Assembly (NCBI GenBank): GCA_050084985.1
Contig: JBITNC010000001.1
Coordinates: 60,822,001-60,886,000, forward strand
Direction of reading: 5' to 3'
Source of the DNA: Nageia nagi
Taxonomy: Eukaryota > Pinophyta
Length of the DNA stretch: 64,000 nt
The position numbers were made by a program, and so were the translations under genes. Of the stretch, positions 46,985 through 57,773 are shown in pieces. The number at the start of each line of letters is the position of its first letter. The stretch's first letter is position 1. The notes under the pieces are model-generated. The model ran no database searches. It saw only the letters and a list, made by a program, of their open reading frames with translations, and was not told the origin of the DNA.

Positions 46985-47680
46985 TTAGAGGCTCATGGTA
47001 TACCAGAGTGGGATGATGCCATGGCAGCTGAGTATTCTTCCTCACTAAAGAATAATATTTAGGGCTTGCTTCTCTTCCCCATGGGAGGAAGTTGATTTAG
47101 TGTAAATGAGTGTACCAAACCAAGTATGTAATTGATGATTCCATTGAAAAGTATAAGTCTCATCTTATTACCAAGGGGTTCTCACAAGTTGAAGGGATTG
47201 ACTACTCTAAGACCTTTTCCCCTATGGCCAAGATGGATTCAATTCATCTTGTACTTGTTCTTATTGTTGCTTAGGTATGGTCAATGTTTTATATGGATGT
47301 GAAAAGCACCTTTTTGCATGATTATTTACATGAAGAGATCTATATGGATCAACCTATCAGTTTTATCTATGATTCTTCACTTATTTGTAGGTTTAAAAAA
47401 TTTCTCTATGTTCTCAAACAAGATCCTTGAGCATGGTATGCAAAGATAGAATCTTTCCTTCTCTCCATTGACTTTTTTGATGTTCCTCTTATCCTATAAT
47501 ATATATTTGGATACATGGAGAAAATATCACTATTTTGGTGTTGTCTGTTGATGACCTTCTCATTTACACCTCTTGCTCTCACATTCAAAAAGTTCAACAA
47601 GCTCTCTTTGAGAAATTTGAGATGGAAGATCTTGTACTTGCCCATTACTTTCTTGGTTTTTAGGTGACATAAATAGATTT
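46985..47680 (+). pseudogene. Copia C2 reverse transcriptase
   Basis: EAHGIPEWDDAMAAEYSS, then SHLITKGFSQVEGIDYSKTF, SPMAKMDSIHLVLVL, WSMFYMDVKSTFLHDYLHEEI, YMDQPISF, ICRFKKFLYVLKQDP-stop-AWY, and ILVLSVDDLLIYTS with the catalytic VDD pair intact (47544-47555). Then FEMEDLVLAHYFLGF. At least two frame changes and several stops. Confidence 0.85.
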
Positions 47681-47775
47681 AGGGATTTCCATATCTTAGT
47701 AGAAATATACCTTAGATCTTCTTCAACAATTTAGGATGGTAGATTGTAATCCTTCTCAAACCTTTTTAGAGTAGG

Positions 47776-48495
47776 GTGACTTTGACTTCCACTTGTACTT
47801 CACCATTATGTGATGCTACTCTATATCACCAATTGGTTGGGAGTCTTCTATATCTCACCAATACTCAATCAAATATTTCATATATTGTTGGTATTATTTC
47901 ATGGTTTGTACAGACCCCTCATGAGTCTCATTGGAAGGCATCCAAGAGGATTCTTTGATATGTGAGGGGCACTACCCACTTTAGTCTGAATTACATAAGA
48001 GGTGATCCAATGTTGAGTGGATATATAGATTTTGGTTGGGCTAGTTCTAATGATGATCATTGTTCCACTTTTGAATATGTAATTTTTCTTGGTACTTATC
48101 CCATCGCTTGGTCATGTAAGAAGCAATAGGCTATTGCACTATTATTGATTGAGATAGAGTATAGAGTAATTATTTATGCTTATTAAGAGGCACTTTGGCT
48201 TTGATAGTTATTGGAGAAGTTTGGCTACCCCCAGTATTATACCATAGTTCTTTAGTGTGACAACCAGAGCATTATTTATATTTTGTGTAATCCTATTAAG
48301 CATCAACACACTAAACATATTGAGGTCCACATGCACTTCATCTATCAGCATATTCAAGATCATATTCTCAACTTGGAGTACATTCCTATAGAGCAACAAA
48401 CTATGGAAATGTTCACTAAATCCTTTACATCACCTCATTTTCTTGAGTTGTGTGGCTTGCTTAGGGTGAAGAAAGTTGTCCTTGGGGGCCATTGA
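47776..48495 (+). pseudogene. Copia C2 RT end and RNase H
   Basis: TLYHQLVGSLLYLTNTQSNISYIVGI, then PHESHWKASKRIL, GTTHFSLNYIRGDP, YIDFGWASSNDDHCSTFEYVIFLGTYPIAWSCKKQ, ending with IKHQHTKHIEVHMHFIYQHI and EQQTMEMFTKSFTSPHFLELCGLLRV. Matches the copia RNase H order. Stops replace Gln in KKQ-stop and elsewhere. Confidence 0.85.
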
Positions 48496-48668
48496 TAAGG
48501 AAATCTTCCTCTTCATCCTCTCTCTTCTACTATGAGATGGTTTTCCCTTGTGTGGTTGTTTCATCATCTTTCAGTAGATTCTTTGCACATATTGTACATG
48601 AGTAACTAATCAAGCCTTGTTGTTGGACTCATTTTTTATGGATGTGCCACTTTACCTACTTGTTCACT

Positions 48669-48677
48669 TAAGGGGGG
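48669..48677 (+). promoter_or_regulatory. Polypurine tract of copia C2
   Basis: TAAGGGGGG directly before the LTR start TGCTAGAG. Confidence 0.8.
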
Positions 48678-48963
48678 TGCTAGAGTATTAAGTTCACTTA
48701 GGAGTATTTTATTTATTCACTAGGTATTATTTCTAGGTAGTTTGTTGTGGTGATCATAACCACTTCTTTGTCACTTTGTGATTTTCTCCCTAATGCATGG
48801 TTGGTATGCTATTGTACACTAGCTTGTATTTTCCCTATATTTTTGGGCTCCATTCTCATTTTAAATTGATCATTTTTGAGGATTCCATATTCTCTCTTTG
48901 TTTTTATGGTGCTCTTGCATTTGTCTTTATGGGTTTGATATTCTCTCCATGTGAATCTTCACA
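48678..48963 (+). repeat. 3' LTR of copia C2
   Basis: 286 bp, starts TGCTAGAGTATTAAGTTCAC and ends AATCTTCACA. Clearly homologous to 42456-42739, with visible divergence. Followed by TATAG. Confidence 0.95.
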
Positions 48964-48968
48964 TATAG

Positions 48969-49429
48969 AACTTGACTAATTAAACTTGTTGTAGATCAAA
49001 ATGTTATAAATCATTTGCAATCTTAGAAAAACTCATGACTAAGAAAAGATCAATATTCTACTCAATCAAAAAATAAACATAAAGTTTTAGCTTCCTCTAT
49101 GATGTGATGTACTGATGGTATGGGATGGGATATATATATATATATGATTAGATTAGAATTGAAGATAAAATAAGCATATAGTTTTATCTTTTTTTAATTT
49201 TAAGGTAAAAGTACACCAAATATGATTAGAATTGAAGGCTAATATATTTTAAAAAAAATTAAAAATAACTTATATAATTGTTGGCTATAATGATCAATAA
49301 CTTAAAAAACTTATCAAATTTTGGCATTAATGTAGGAATGAATATGCACTATATTAGATAAATCAAAAATTAAAAATCCTAAATTATAGCCATGATTAGC
49401 CAAATAGCCCACTAAAATTTTCCTGATTT
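48969..49429. other. No gene; short (TA)n at ~49131
   Basis: AT-rich sequence without signals apart from a short TA run. Confidence 0.5.
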
Positions 49430-49810
49430 TGAGTAAGATTTTTTAAGGTTTATGATTTTACAAATTTATGGTTTAGGGCTTTAAGGGGTCTCTAATCTCA
49501 ATACTACAAGATTTTTTCCTTGATTACCAAAATATGTTAAAAAAATTATTTTTTACAAGTTTAAGGGTTTAGGATTTTGAGTAAGATTTTCAAGGTTTAT
49601 GATTTTATAAATTTAAGGTTTAGGGTTTTAAGGGTTTAGGGTTTTGAGTAAGATTTTCATGCTTTTGGGTTTATGAGTTTAAGGGTTTAGGATTTTGAGT
49701 AAGATTTTCAATGTTTATGATTTTATAATTTTAAGGTTTAAGGTTTTAAGGGTCCTCTAATCTCAATATTACAAGATTTTTACCTCAATTACCAAAATAT
49801 GTGAAAAAAA
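49430..49810. repeat. Telomere-like repeat patch T2
   Basis: Multiple GGTTTAGGGTTTTAAGGG and TTTAGGATTTTGAGTAAGA units. Two longer blocks (CTCTAATCTCAATAxTACAAG, ATTACCAAAATATGT) match T1 at 41140-41460. Internal period of roughly 75-120 bp. Confidence 0.75.
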
Positions 49811-51303
49811 TTATTATTTTTAAATTTAATCTAAACCCAATAAATACATCTATAATACAAAACATGTACAATTAATTTAATCTAAAATATGTACAATCAA
49901 AGCTTTATTTCTAATATAATATCTATTTTTTTAAAATTAATAGCATAACATAATTTATTATTTTTAAATTTAATCTAAACCTAATAAATTTGAGAACAAT
50001 CATCATTTACAGGAAGTAAACCCCTAATCTAGATAAAAACATTCATTTTCACCCAAAAAACCCTTAATCTAGATAAAAATAATAATTGTTTACCCAAATC
50101 CTTAATCTAAATAAAAACAACTAATTTTTACTAAAAAAAATCAGAAGAGAGATTGCGAGGCATACCTCAAAGGGGGAATGATGGTGATCACTATAGGGAT
50201 AACTTGGAGGGTAAATAGGGACCTCTAAAATTGGGATTATGACTCTTGAAACCATGGGCATCACCAAGTCATTACATTTGTAGGTGAAAATGATTATAAA
50301 TAGCTTGGAAGGGAAGCCATGATTATTTATATTTAGGCCTCATGATCTTGAGGATCGAGATCTTAGGGTTCAAGATCTTGACCCCTGGGATCCTAAGGTT
50401 GTACCCAAGATCCTATACCAATGTTAAAAAAACTAAGTTACAATGAATTCCTTCAAAGTGGGACTCAAATTTTGATACTTACCATAAATAAAAAATCTAG
50501 TTGGAGACTATTTCATTTATGATTTTCTTCCTGATTGATTTAGACTTTATTCAGATTGTCATCTTTAAACTCATCCATCTCATCTATTTTGATAATCTCC
50601 TTTTTAGATATAAATAATTCATGAGAATCTTGTATCATAATACTAATTAATAACTTATATCAAAAACTTCTTTTGATTTATTTTTAACTAAGCATTTCAA
50701 TCAAAAATCCATTGGAAAAATTTGTATAGTTGAAAAGACATTGGTCTAAAATCAAATTCTCAAGATAACTCAGTTGGTGAAGAATATGACAATTAGGTAC
50801 TTGTAAAATAGACATGATAGTAATCAAGTAAAACAGACTCAGCTATTTGGTATTTTTGGTATGAATAAATGGTAATTAGCTTCTTGGGATTGTAGGACTT
50901 GATAGATAACGGTAAACTATCAAAGGATTTTTAAAGGATATGAATATTTGAAGCATGCTCCCTTAGTATTACCAAAATAGAATCTACCTAATCTTTTAAA
51001 GAATAACCAATTATCGATATCAACCCTTTTCAACATAAAATGATCATTCATGTTTCTAAGGATAATTTTAATGAGGCCCTTTTCTATGCAATGAGCAAAG
51101 AACATAATATTACCTAAGAAAATAGAATGTCAAACCTCTTAGAATCAAGAGAGGTTTGGATGGGTGTACCTTTCTAGGAACATCCATTTCATGTGAATAA
51201 ATTAGGTGGATTCAAATGTGTTAATCCAAAATAAGATAACATCAAAAATCACATCAGATTTACCTATGATATGAAACATTTTCAAGTACACATTCCATAG
51301 TTG
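49811..51303. other. No identifiable gene
   Basis: AT-rich. A minus-strand patch at 50920-51300 (KRVDIDNWLFFKRLGRFYF-like reading) has a somewhat coding appearance but no family is recognised. Confidence 0.35.
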
Positions 51304-52246
51304 CACTACTACCAAAAAATGGATTTGTGTCCAAATTCTTTGTTATTTTTTTGTGTTTTTCCAATTTTTTTGATGCAAAAAAGGATGCAAATGGTAAGTC
51401 AAAATTTACATCATTTTTTGCATCCTTTTTTGTTCACTTGTTGTATCCTTAGCACCACTTTTTGCATCCTTTTTTGGATCCTTAAAACACTTTTTGTATC
51501 AATTTTTACATCACTTTTCATTTTTTGCACAATTTCAGAATTGTATTTTGTCATTTTTCATAACTTGCATCAAATTTTATAATTTTCAAAAACAAATATC
51601 ATAGAATCATAGATATTTTAATTCTATGTGATTTAAAAAAAAGGGCTTAAAATGATATCCAGATCAAAAGTTACAACCTCTACAAGTTACATCATTTTTA
51701 TTAAGTCTTTGGGACAATGACATAGGTCTGTTAAACTAGTTTAGTTTAGAATTTAAAATTTAAATTTATTAATATAGTAATATTTTTAATGCCTACTTCT
51801 TTGTTAGCCTTTGAAGGAGTTTTCTTTATTCTTGTTATTTGCCTTGGGTGCATAGCTACGATTGAAACCTAAAAACTAAGGAACAAAAAAATTAGCTAAA
51901 GTGTATGAAATGTAAAGATTATAGGGAAGGCTTGTTGATATATATATAGATAAGAGAGGGTATTTTGGTATTGGGTAATCACTTTTGATAAGAATGGACG
52001 AAATGAATGTGAGTCATTGATTGGTTGATTGATGAATAGGTAAAACATGTTTTATGTTTTTGTTAATGAAATGCGATGCAAAATTTGCATCAAAATTTAT
52101 GTCTAAATTTGTGTTGAAAAAAGTGAAAAATGGAAAAAAAATAAAATGATGCATGTTGATGCAAAAGGATGCAAATTAACATCAATTTTCATTTTTCATG
52201 TTTAAAGATGCAAAAAAGGATGCAAATCAATCTTTTGGTCATAGTG
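51304..52246. mobile_element. Non-autonomous CACTA (En/Spm-type) DNA transposon
   Basis: Left end CACTACTACCAAAAAATGG; the right end on the opposite strand reads CACTATGACCAAAAGATTG. Both start with the superfamily's CACTA. Flanking 3-bp duplication TTG at 51301-51303 and 52247-52249, the expected length. Subterminal repeats of GGATGCAAA / TTTGCATCC type cluster at 51371-51480 and 52070-52228 in both orientations, as in transposase-binding regions of the superfamily. At 943 bp it carries no transposase; a 93-codon open stretch at the left end is made by the repeats. Confidence 0.85.
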
Positions 52247-52760
52247 TTGGGAAACTATAAGAGGTGATTACAAACACAAGAACCTTCTTATGCTATCTTC
52301 CTTGATCCAAAATTATTATATTTTTTTCAAGAAAGATAATAATAAATCTTCAATAGAGAAGATTAAATCATACCCCAATATTGATTAGGTCTACAAACTT
52401 CATCAGAAATTCTCTTGATTCTAATTAACCCCCAAATAGTACAAGTCCATAGCTACTTCCTTTTGAAAAAAAAAACTTATCACTCATCTTCATGACTCCA
52501 AATCACCTTTGCTGAATATCTTTATCAAACTTTATATAGTTCAATAGAATTCTCTTATTTATTTAGATCTTGAATCTTAGACCAATTAAGTTACCATTCT
52601 CTTTCCTTGATATAGAAAAAATAAATTTAGCTAATATGAACACTAGTATCACCATATTTATCTTTGATGAACATAGAACACATCTCACTATTAGCATTAA
52701 AAGCCAATCTGACATGATGACTATATGAAATAGTCCCATCAGGCGTGCTAGAAATGGACT
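52247..52760. other. No identified gene
   Basis: AT-rich. The reading at 52563-52784 (minus) has no recognisable motif. Confidence 0.4.
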
Positions 52761-53493
52761 ATTGATCCAAAGAATGCAATCCAATATTTTTGTGAGGGTG
52801 TTTTCATATTAGTTCATGATCATGAACTAATTGTCCTTGGATGAATTAATTTTTAGCCAATTCAACCTTTAGTATTTTATTTATTGGATGGTTCCTAATG
52901 AGCCTTTAAACATTTAAGTTATCATAATTCATAGATAACACTATGATCCATTGAACAATAAAGATTCTAGGAACACTAAAGATAAATATTCTTTAAAGAA
53001 TTTTGCCATTCGTAAGGGGCTTTTAGTTTGGAAATCCAAGATCCCAAATATCAATATCTCTTGGATAGAGACATAATCTTCTTGAGAAATTTTCTACAAA
53101 TAGAGAGATGAATAGAATCTTGAGCCTCTATTGATCTGATTTAATTTAGGACAATCCTATTTGAGTTGAGTCTTTAACCAATAGGATTGTATATTATTCT
53201 TGTGAAATGTTAAATCCAAATAGGATTCACCTTTCATAGATAAGATGATATTACCCATTCATTGAAGCTCTTGAAACCAATAATCATGAGGTTTACTTTC
53301 CAGAGACATAGATGTACACCCATTAAAAGGCTCCTCACTAACACAAAAGATAATTTGACTTAGATTTCAATATCCAATTTTATCAGGATGGGGCCTTGTC
53401 CATTATAAAATGGCTAAAAAAAAGAGGAGAGTAATTGAAAGGAATACAAGGTTACAAGTGCAGGAAAGAAAGGAAAATGATGTTTCTTGGGGC
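52761..53493 (+). repeat. Dispersed repeat R2, copy B
   Basis: Partner of 25501-26233 with the same start (TTGATC..AAxAATGCAATCCAA) and the same end (TTTCTxxGGGC). Same orientation, similar length (733 bp each). Confidence 0.85.
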
Positions 53494-55429
53494 TTAGCCC
53501 TATTATCCTCTTCTAAGGTTTGAAACTAGAGTAAAAATATACCAACATATTTTTATTATTATCATTTCTTAATATTTCTATGATTCATACTATTTATAAC
53601 CTATAGAAATTGATTTATTACCTACTTGTCTCATGTTTTATCCATCAAACCCATTTTCAAACTATACAAATCCTCCTTATTTTTTCCATGAAAACATTAT
53701 CTAGTTTACGAAGGAAGCCAATGTCTTCTAGGTTACATGTCATCTATTCATGAAATTGCATAGGAAATACCTTTAAGACACAACAAACATGACCATAAAA
53801 AATCAAAATATGAAAATCACTTTATAGTCATTGCAATGATTTTTTCTAAATTGATGTATGTTAAATAATATCCACAAAGTACCAAAATTAACATCAACTT
53901 CAAAAATTAATTTTAATCATGCTAGATAAAGCTAATCAATACATATAATAAATTAATTTTCATATTTAAATTTTATTTTATCTTTATATATTAAATATTA
54001 TTTATTACATTTTATGTCAACAAGGGTTTACCCAACCCATAACAGTTAACCTTTAGGGTCCTTGGTAAAACCCAATTCAAATATTTTTATTTTATCTTAT
54101 TTAAGTACTTGCAAGTAAATTTTTAATTTATCTTATTTAATGGAAATTGTAAACACCCCCAAATAAAATTTTGGTCATGAAAACATAACAACACTGTCAA
54201 AGAACCTAACCATCCATACAATTACATAGTCATCCAAATCGATCCTAACTATCTTTTTTATAAAAGGGAAGTTAGAACATCATTTCAAAGGTGGAAGTCA
54301 TTTTTCATGAATTTGTTTTGAGTTTGCAAAGCAATTAAGAATACAGATGAGCATGAACAAGCAACATTGATCACACATCACCATAAATTAGGATTTTGCA
54401 AGAAATCCACCAAGGACTAGAATATCCAAGGTTGTATCACCCCACTTTGAGTGGATTGGAGGTATCTTTCTTATGAATTATGAACATATAGGCATATATA
54501 TTATTTGTGTAATGGTTTTGTAGGTATTGTAAAGCTTAAAGAATACTTGTATCCTTCATTATAACATAGATTTGCTTACTTGCATATGCTTGTGTGACAT
54601 TTAGGCATCCTTTAGGCTAATATCATTTTAGACTCAAAGCATTGTAAATATCTATCATAGCTATATCTTTTAGCATATGTGAGCATACCCTCTTGATCAT
54701 TGTGGTATTATCATTATGTAAAGCATATTAGATATTGATTATGGCATAGATGTTGTGTTTATATCATTATCTTGGTTATTTTTTGGGTGTTTGCATGCTT
54801 TAGGATTAAATCAGCTTTAGTTTATCATTTGTTATCACTTGTTACCAATCTTGTTGCATCATTTAGCATTTTTCAATATCATTTATCATTAACAATAGGG
54901 AAAGAGTATATCATCTTGCATTTAGGCATCATTCCTTATCTTTTTTCCATCCATTTGAATGTGGACAAGGAAGCCTACTCTCTTTTTAATTTAGGGCTTT
55001 CCCTACTTGATTGGCCACAAGGTCTTAAGGACTTAAGCTTAGAGGCTTCCCTTTAACATATTTTATTTTGGAGGTCTCCATAGGTATATCAAGATAAATA
55101 ATATCAAGAATATACCATCTTTCATCCTTGACATGGCCATTTGAGCACTAAGATTAACTCTATAAAATATCTACTAAATAAGCTCTTTAGACCTTGAGGT
55201 TTTGTTATACATGGTGCCCTAACCTCTTGTTTGTGAAGGATCTTTTGAGGCTTACAAAAATATCATAATCCCACCTCTTTAAGGTTATATTAAGATGAGT
55301 ATTAAGGTGTTAAATCTTTAAAAATTATTTATACAAGTTCATTTATGTACAAATATGATATACAATATCATGTCCAATGGCATGATTTCAATTTTATACA
55401 AAGATAGTAGAGTGGTTACTTCCATTTCG
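53494..55429. other. No gene seen
   Basis: AT-rich. The open stretch at 54772-55056 (94 codons) has no recognisable domain. Confidence 0.45.
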
Positions 55430-56257
55430 ATGTATAGTTTTAACATATCTATATCCCATTAAAGGGTGTTATATGACAAATAGGTTTAAAATAAAGTAGT
55501 GGAAAAGATGTTAGATTAGATATGTTGTAGTGAGAAAGTTTCAAAAAATAGGATTTGAGGTTGAAAAATAAAAGATATAAGGCATGAACAAGGTAATGAT
55601 AAATAGAAAATAAGTCCCAAAACCATTAAGAGTGTTACTCTAAGTATCACCAAGGGTAGATCATATTGTTAGAATCATCATATAATTTTAGATTAAATTA
55701 TAGTATAGTTTAGAGAAAATCATAGCATTCTTTGGTTAGGTATCATTTTTAGTATTTCAAATTGTTTAATTGCTAGAAGACAATACTTCCATAATTATAT
55801 AGGAAGTTCAAGTTATATGGTTTTATGAAAAACCATAGAGATAATTATTGGATAGGAAGTGCAAGTGATAGAGATAATTGTTGGATCGGAAGTGCAAGTG
55901 ATAGAGATAATTATTGGATATGAATTGCAAATGGTTTAGTTTTATGAAAAAAAAGAAGTACAAGGAACTAATTTTTTCACATTTGGTGCCAATAAGGGTG
56001 GGCCTTGTGGGTAAGAAAGAAGTGGTGATTCAACATAGATAGGTTTGTTTAGTAATCTTGTATTGCAAAACAACATAATGATATTTTAACTTTTGATTAA
56101 AAATATCATAAAATATTTTTAGTTGTTATGCAAGATTTTTAAAATATATTAGAGTTTGTATTTTATCATCCTTATGTTGAGTTTTTGAAGTTAAATATAT
56201 ATTTTTACATTCATAATTTTTTATTTCCTTGTTTATCATAATTTTATCATCATTCTT
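55430..56257 (+). repeat. Dispersed repeat R1, copy B, cut by gap
   Basis: Partner of 7031-7778. It runs into the N gap at TTTATCATCATTCTT, where copy A has ATAATCATTCTT, so the repeat probably ends near the gap. It contains the 33-bp triplication listed separately. Confidence 0.8.
55834..55932. repeat. 33-bp minisatellite, three units
   Basis: ATAGAGATAATTRTTGGAT followed by xGGAAGTGCAAGTG occurs three times head to tail; the third is degenerate. Absent from R1 copy A. Confidence 0.85.
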
Positions 56258-56357
56258 NNNNNNNNNNNNNNNNNNNNNNNNNNNNNNNNNNNNNNNNNNN
56301 NNNNNNNNNNNNNNNNNNNNNNNNNNNNNNNNNNNNNNNNNNNNNNNNNNNNNNNNN
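56258..56357. other. Assembly gap, 100 N
   Basis: Exactly 100 unknown bases, the usual placeholder for a gap of unknown size. It truncates an exon of the transporter gene. Confidence 0.98.
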
Positions 56358-57773
56358 AAAAATGCAACAGTTGAAGTTGATGCAATCTCCATTTGGTGAG
56401 CAGCCTCTACAAACTTTTCTTCTCAAAAATCCAGTATTTGCCTTATTCTACAGGACTAGACTAGAGTCATTAAACATTAGCTCTTGAGAGTATTTTATTG
56501 ATCAGTGAGCCTGTACAGCAGTTGGGTCCCCTAGTCCTCATGTAGATGGTTGTATAAACCCATGTGGCCTCGCAATTATTATTCGAAAAGGCACCCCTTG
56601 ACAGTTCTTAATCTGTTCCTCCTGCAGCATGAATTTGAATGGATGGGAAGCGATGATCTTCATTGGATTCAATGCTGGCATTAGGTACGAAGTTTTTGGA
56701 ACCATGTCAAGTTTCTTTTTAGTTATATATTTTTGTATTCTTCTGAAGTGGAATTGATTGCTTACACTGTGTTCATCTATCTTTATAGTGTGAGGGTATC
56801 AAATGAACTCGGAGCTGGTCGCCCAAGGGCTGCAAAATTCGCAGTCCTTATAGTGGTCATAACGGCACTATCGATTGGACTTTTATGTATGTGTATTATT
56901 CTCGGCACCAAAGATGTGTTCGCGGTACTTTTCACCAATAGTGAAGTAGTCATGGATACTGTATCCAATATGGCAATGTTGCTTGGAGTGACAATGGTTC
57001 TAAATAGTGTACAGCCAGTTCTATCAGGTAGGATTAAAATGTTGATTCACTTCACTGTGGTCCTAAATATAGACAATTTAAAGTTCGTTACTAGTTTAAG
57101 TTGTTTGGCTTTCATCTATTTTACAATAGTTACTGAGGGTTCTTTGTAATTCGCAAACAAATCAGGTGTGGCTGTGGGTGGAGGCTGGCAAGCTCTGATA
57201 GCCTATGTAAACCTAGGATGCTATTATGTTGTTGGTGTACCCCTCGGTCTTCTTTTGGGATACAAGGTCGACCTTGGAGCAAAGGTACACTTCTTGTTTA
57301 GAATGCCAAATCTCAATTACTCTTTTTATGATTTCTTTATCCATAACACTTATAGTACTCCTGTATTTCATCTTCGAATGTATATACAGGGCATTTGGTG
57401 TGGCATGATTTGTGGAACGGTTCTCCAGACTTTAATTCTACTGTTAATCACATACTTCACTAACTGGAATAAAGAGGTAACTTGAATCTGTGCATAGCCT
57501 CTTAGTGATCCTACCTTATTCCATTGTTAAGTTGTTTGCTTTCGTCATGCAGGCTGCTCAAGCAGAGGATCGAGTCAAGAGTTGGGGTGGTAAAGTTGAG
57601 GTTCGTAGTAATGGAAGAGGGAAGGTATGCAATTGCCTGTAAATTTCATTCAGATGATCTATAAATCGCTAAGCGCTCTAGAATCCATTGAACTAAAAGT
57701 TTGAAATCTAATTAGTCCTTTCAATTTTGAATGGCAGAGGGAAGAGAAGGATGAAGATCGGAACAACCCTTAA
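56358..57773 (+). CDS. MATE efflux transporter (DETOXIFICATION-type), 3' exons only
   Basis: Seven exons fit one frame: 56358-56395 (5' part lost in the gap), 56628-56684, 56789-57027, 57166-57284, 57390-57476, 57553-57624 and 57738-57773 (ends in TAA). All introns are GT-AG, and the summed length is 648 bases, 215 residues plus stop. Key segments: [43 protein letters not shown] (conserved E-L-G-A-G), [68 protein letters not shown], then a hydrophilic tail. These are the last transmembrane helices of plant MATE proteins, which export flavonoids, alkaloids or other organic compounds using H+ or Na+ gradients; the substrate cannot be told. A full protein is ~480-550 residues, so about 60% is missing. 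No inactivating change seen. Confidence 0.93.

Larger units (their letters stand above)
42456..48963 (+). mobile_element. Structurally complete Ty1/copia element (family C2) with TATAG target duplication
   Basis: LTRs 42456-42739 (284 bp) and 48678-48963 (286 bp). Primer site 42740-42751, polypurine tract ~48669-48677, and identical 5-bp flanks TATAG (42451-42455 and 48964-48968). Coding order gag, protease, integrase, RT, RNase H on +. All coding parts carry stops and frameshifts. A minus-strand LTR of another copia family lies inside gag (44700-45208). It sits within a region where telomere-like repeats occur on both sides. Confidence 0.95.

Noticed and set aside
51301-51582. 93-codon open stretch as a small protein
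   Set aside because: It is built from the subterminal repeats of the CACTA element and has no domain.
50920-52784. Minus-strand remnants at 50.9-51.3 and 52.5-52.8 kb as one gene split by the CACTA element
   Set aside because: The readings are suggestive, but no motif links them and no shared frame could be shown.
54772-55056. 94-codon hydrophobic open stretch
   Set aside because: No motif, no splice context and AT-rich composition; likely chance.
56126-56392. Minus-strand open frame across the gap
   Set aside because: The frame is open only because it runs through N; the right part is the antisense of a MATE exon.
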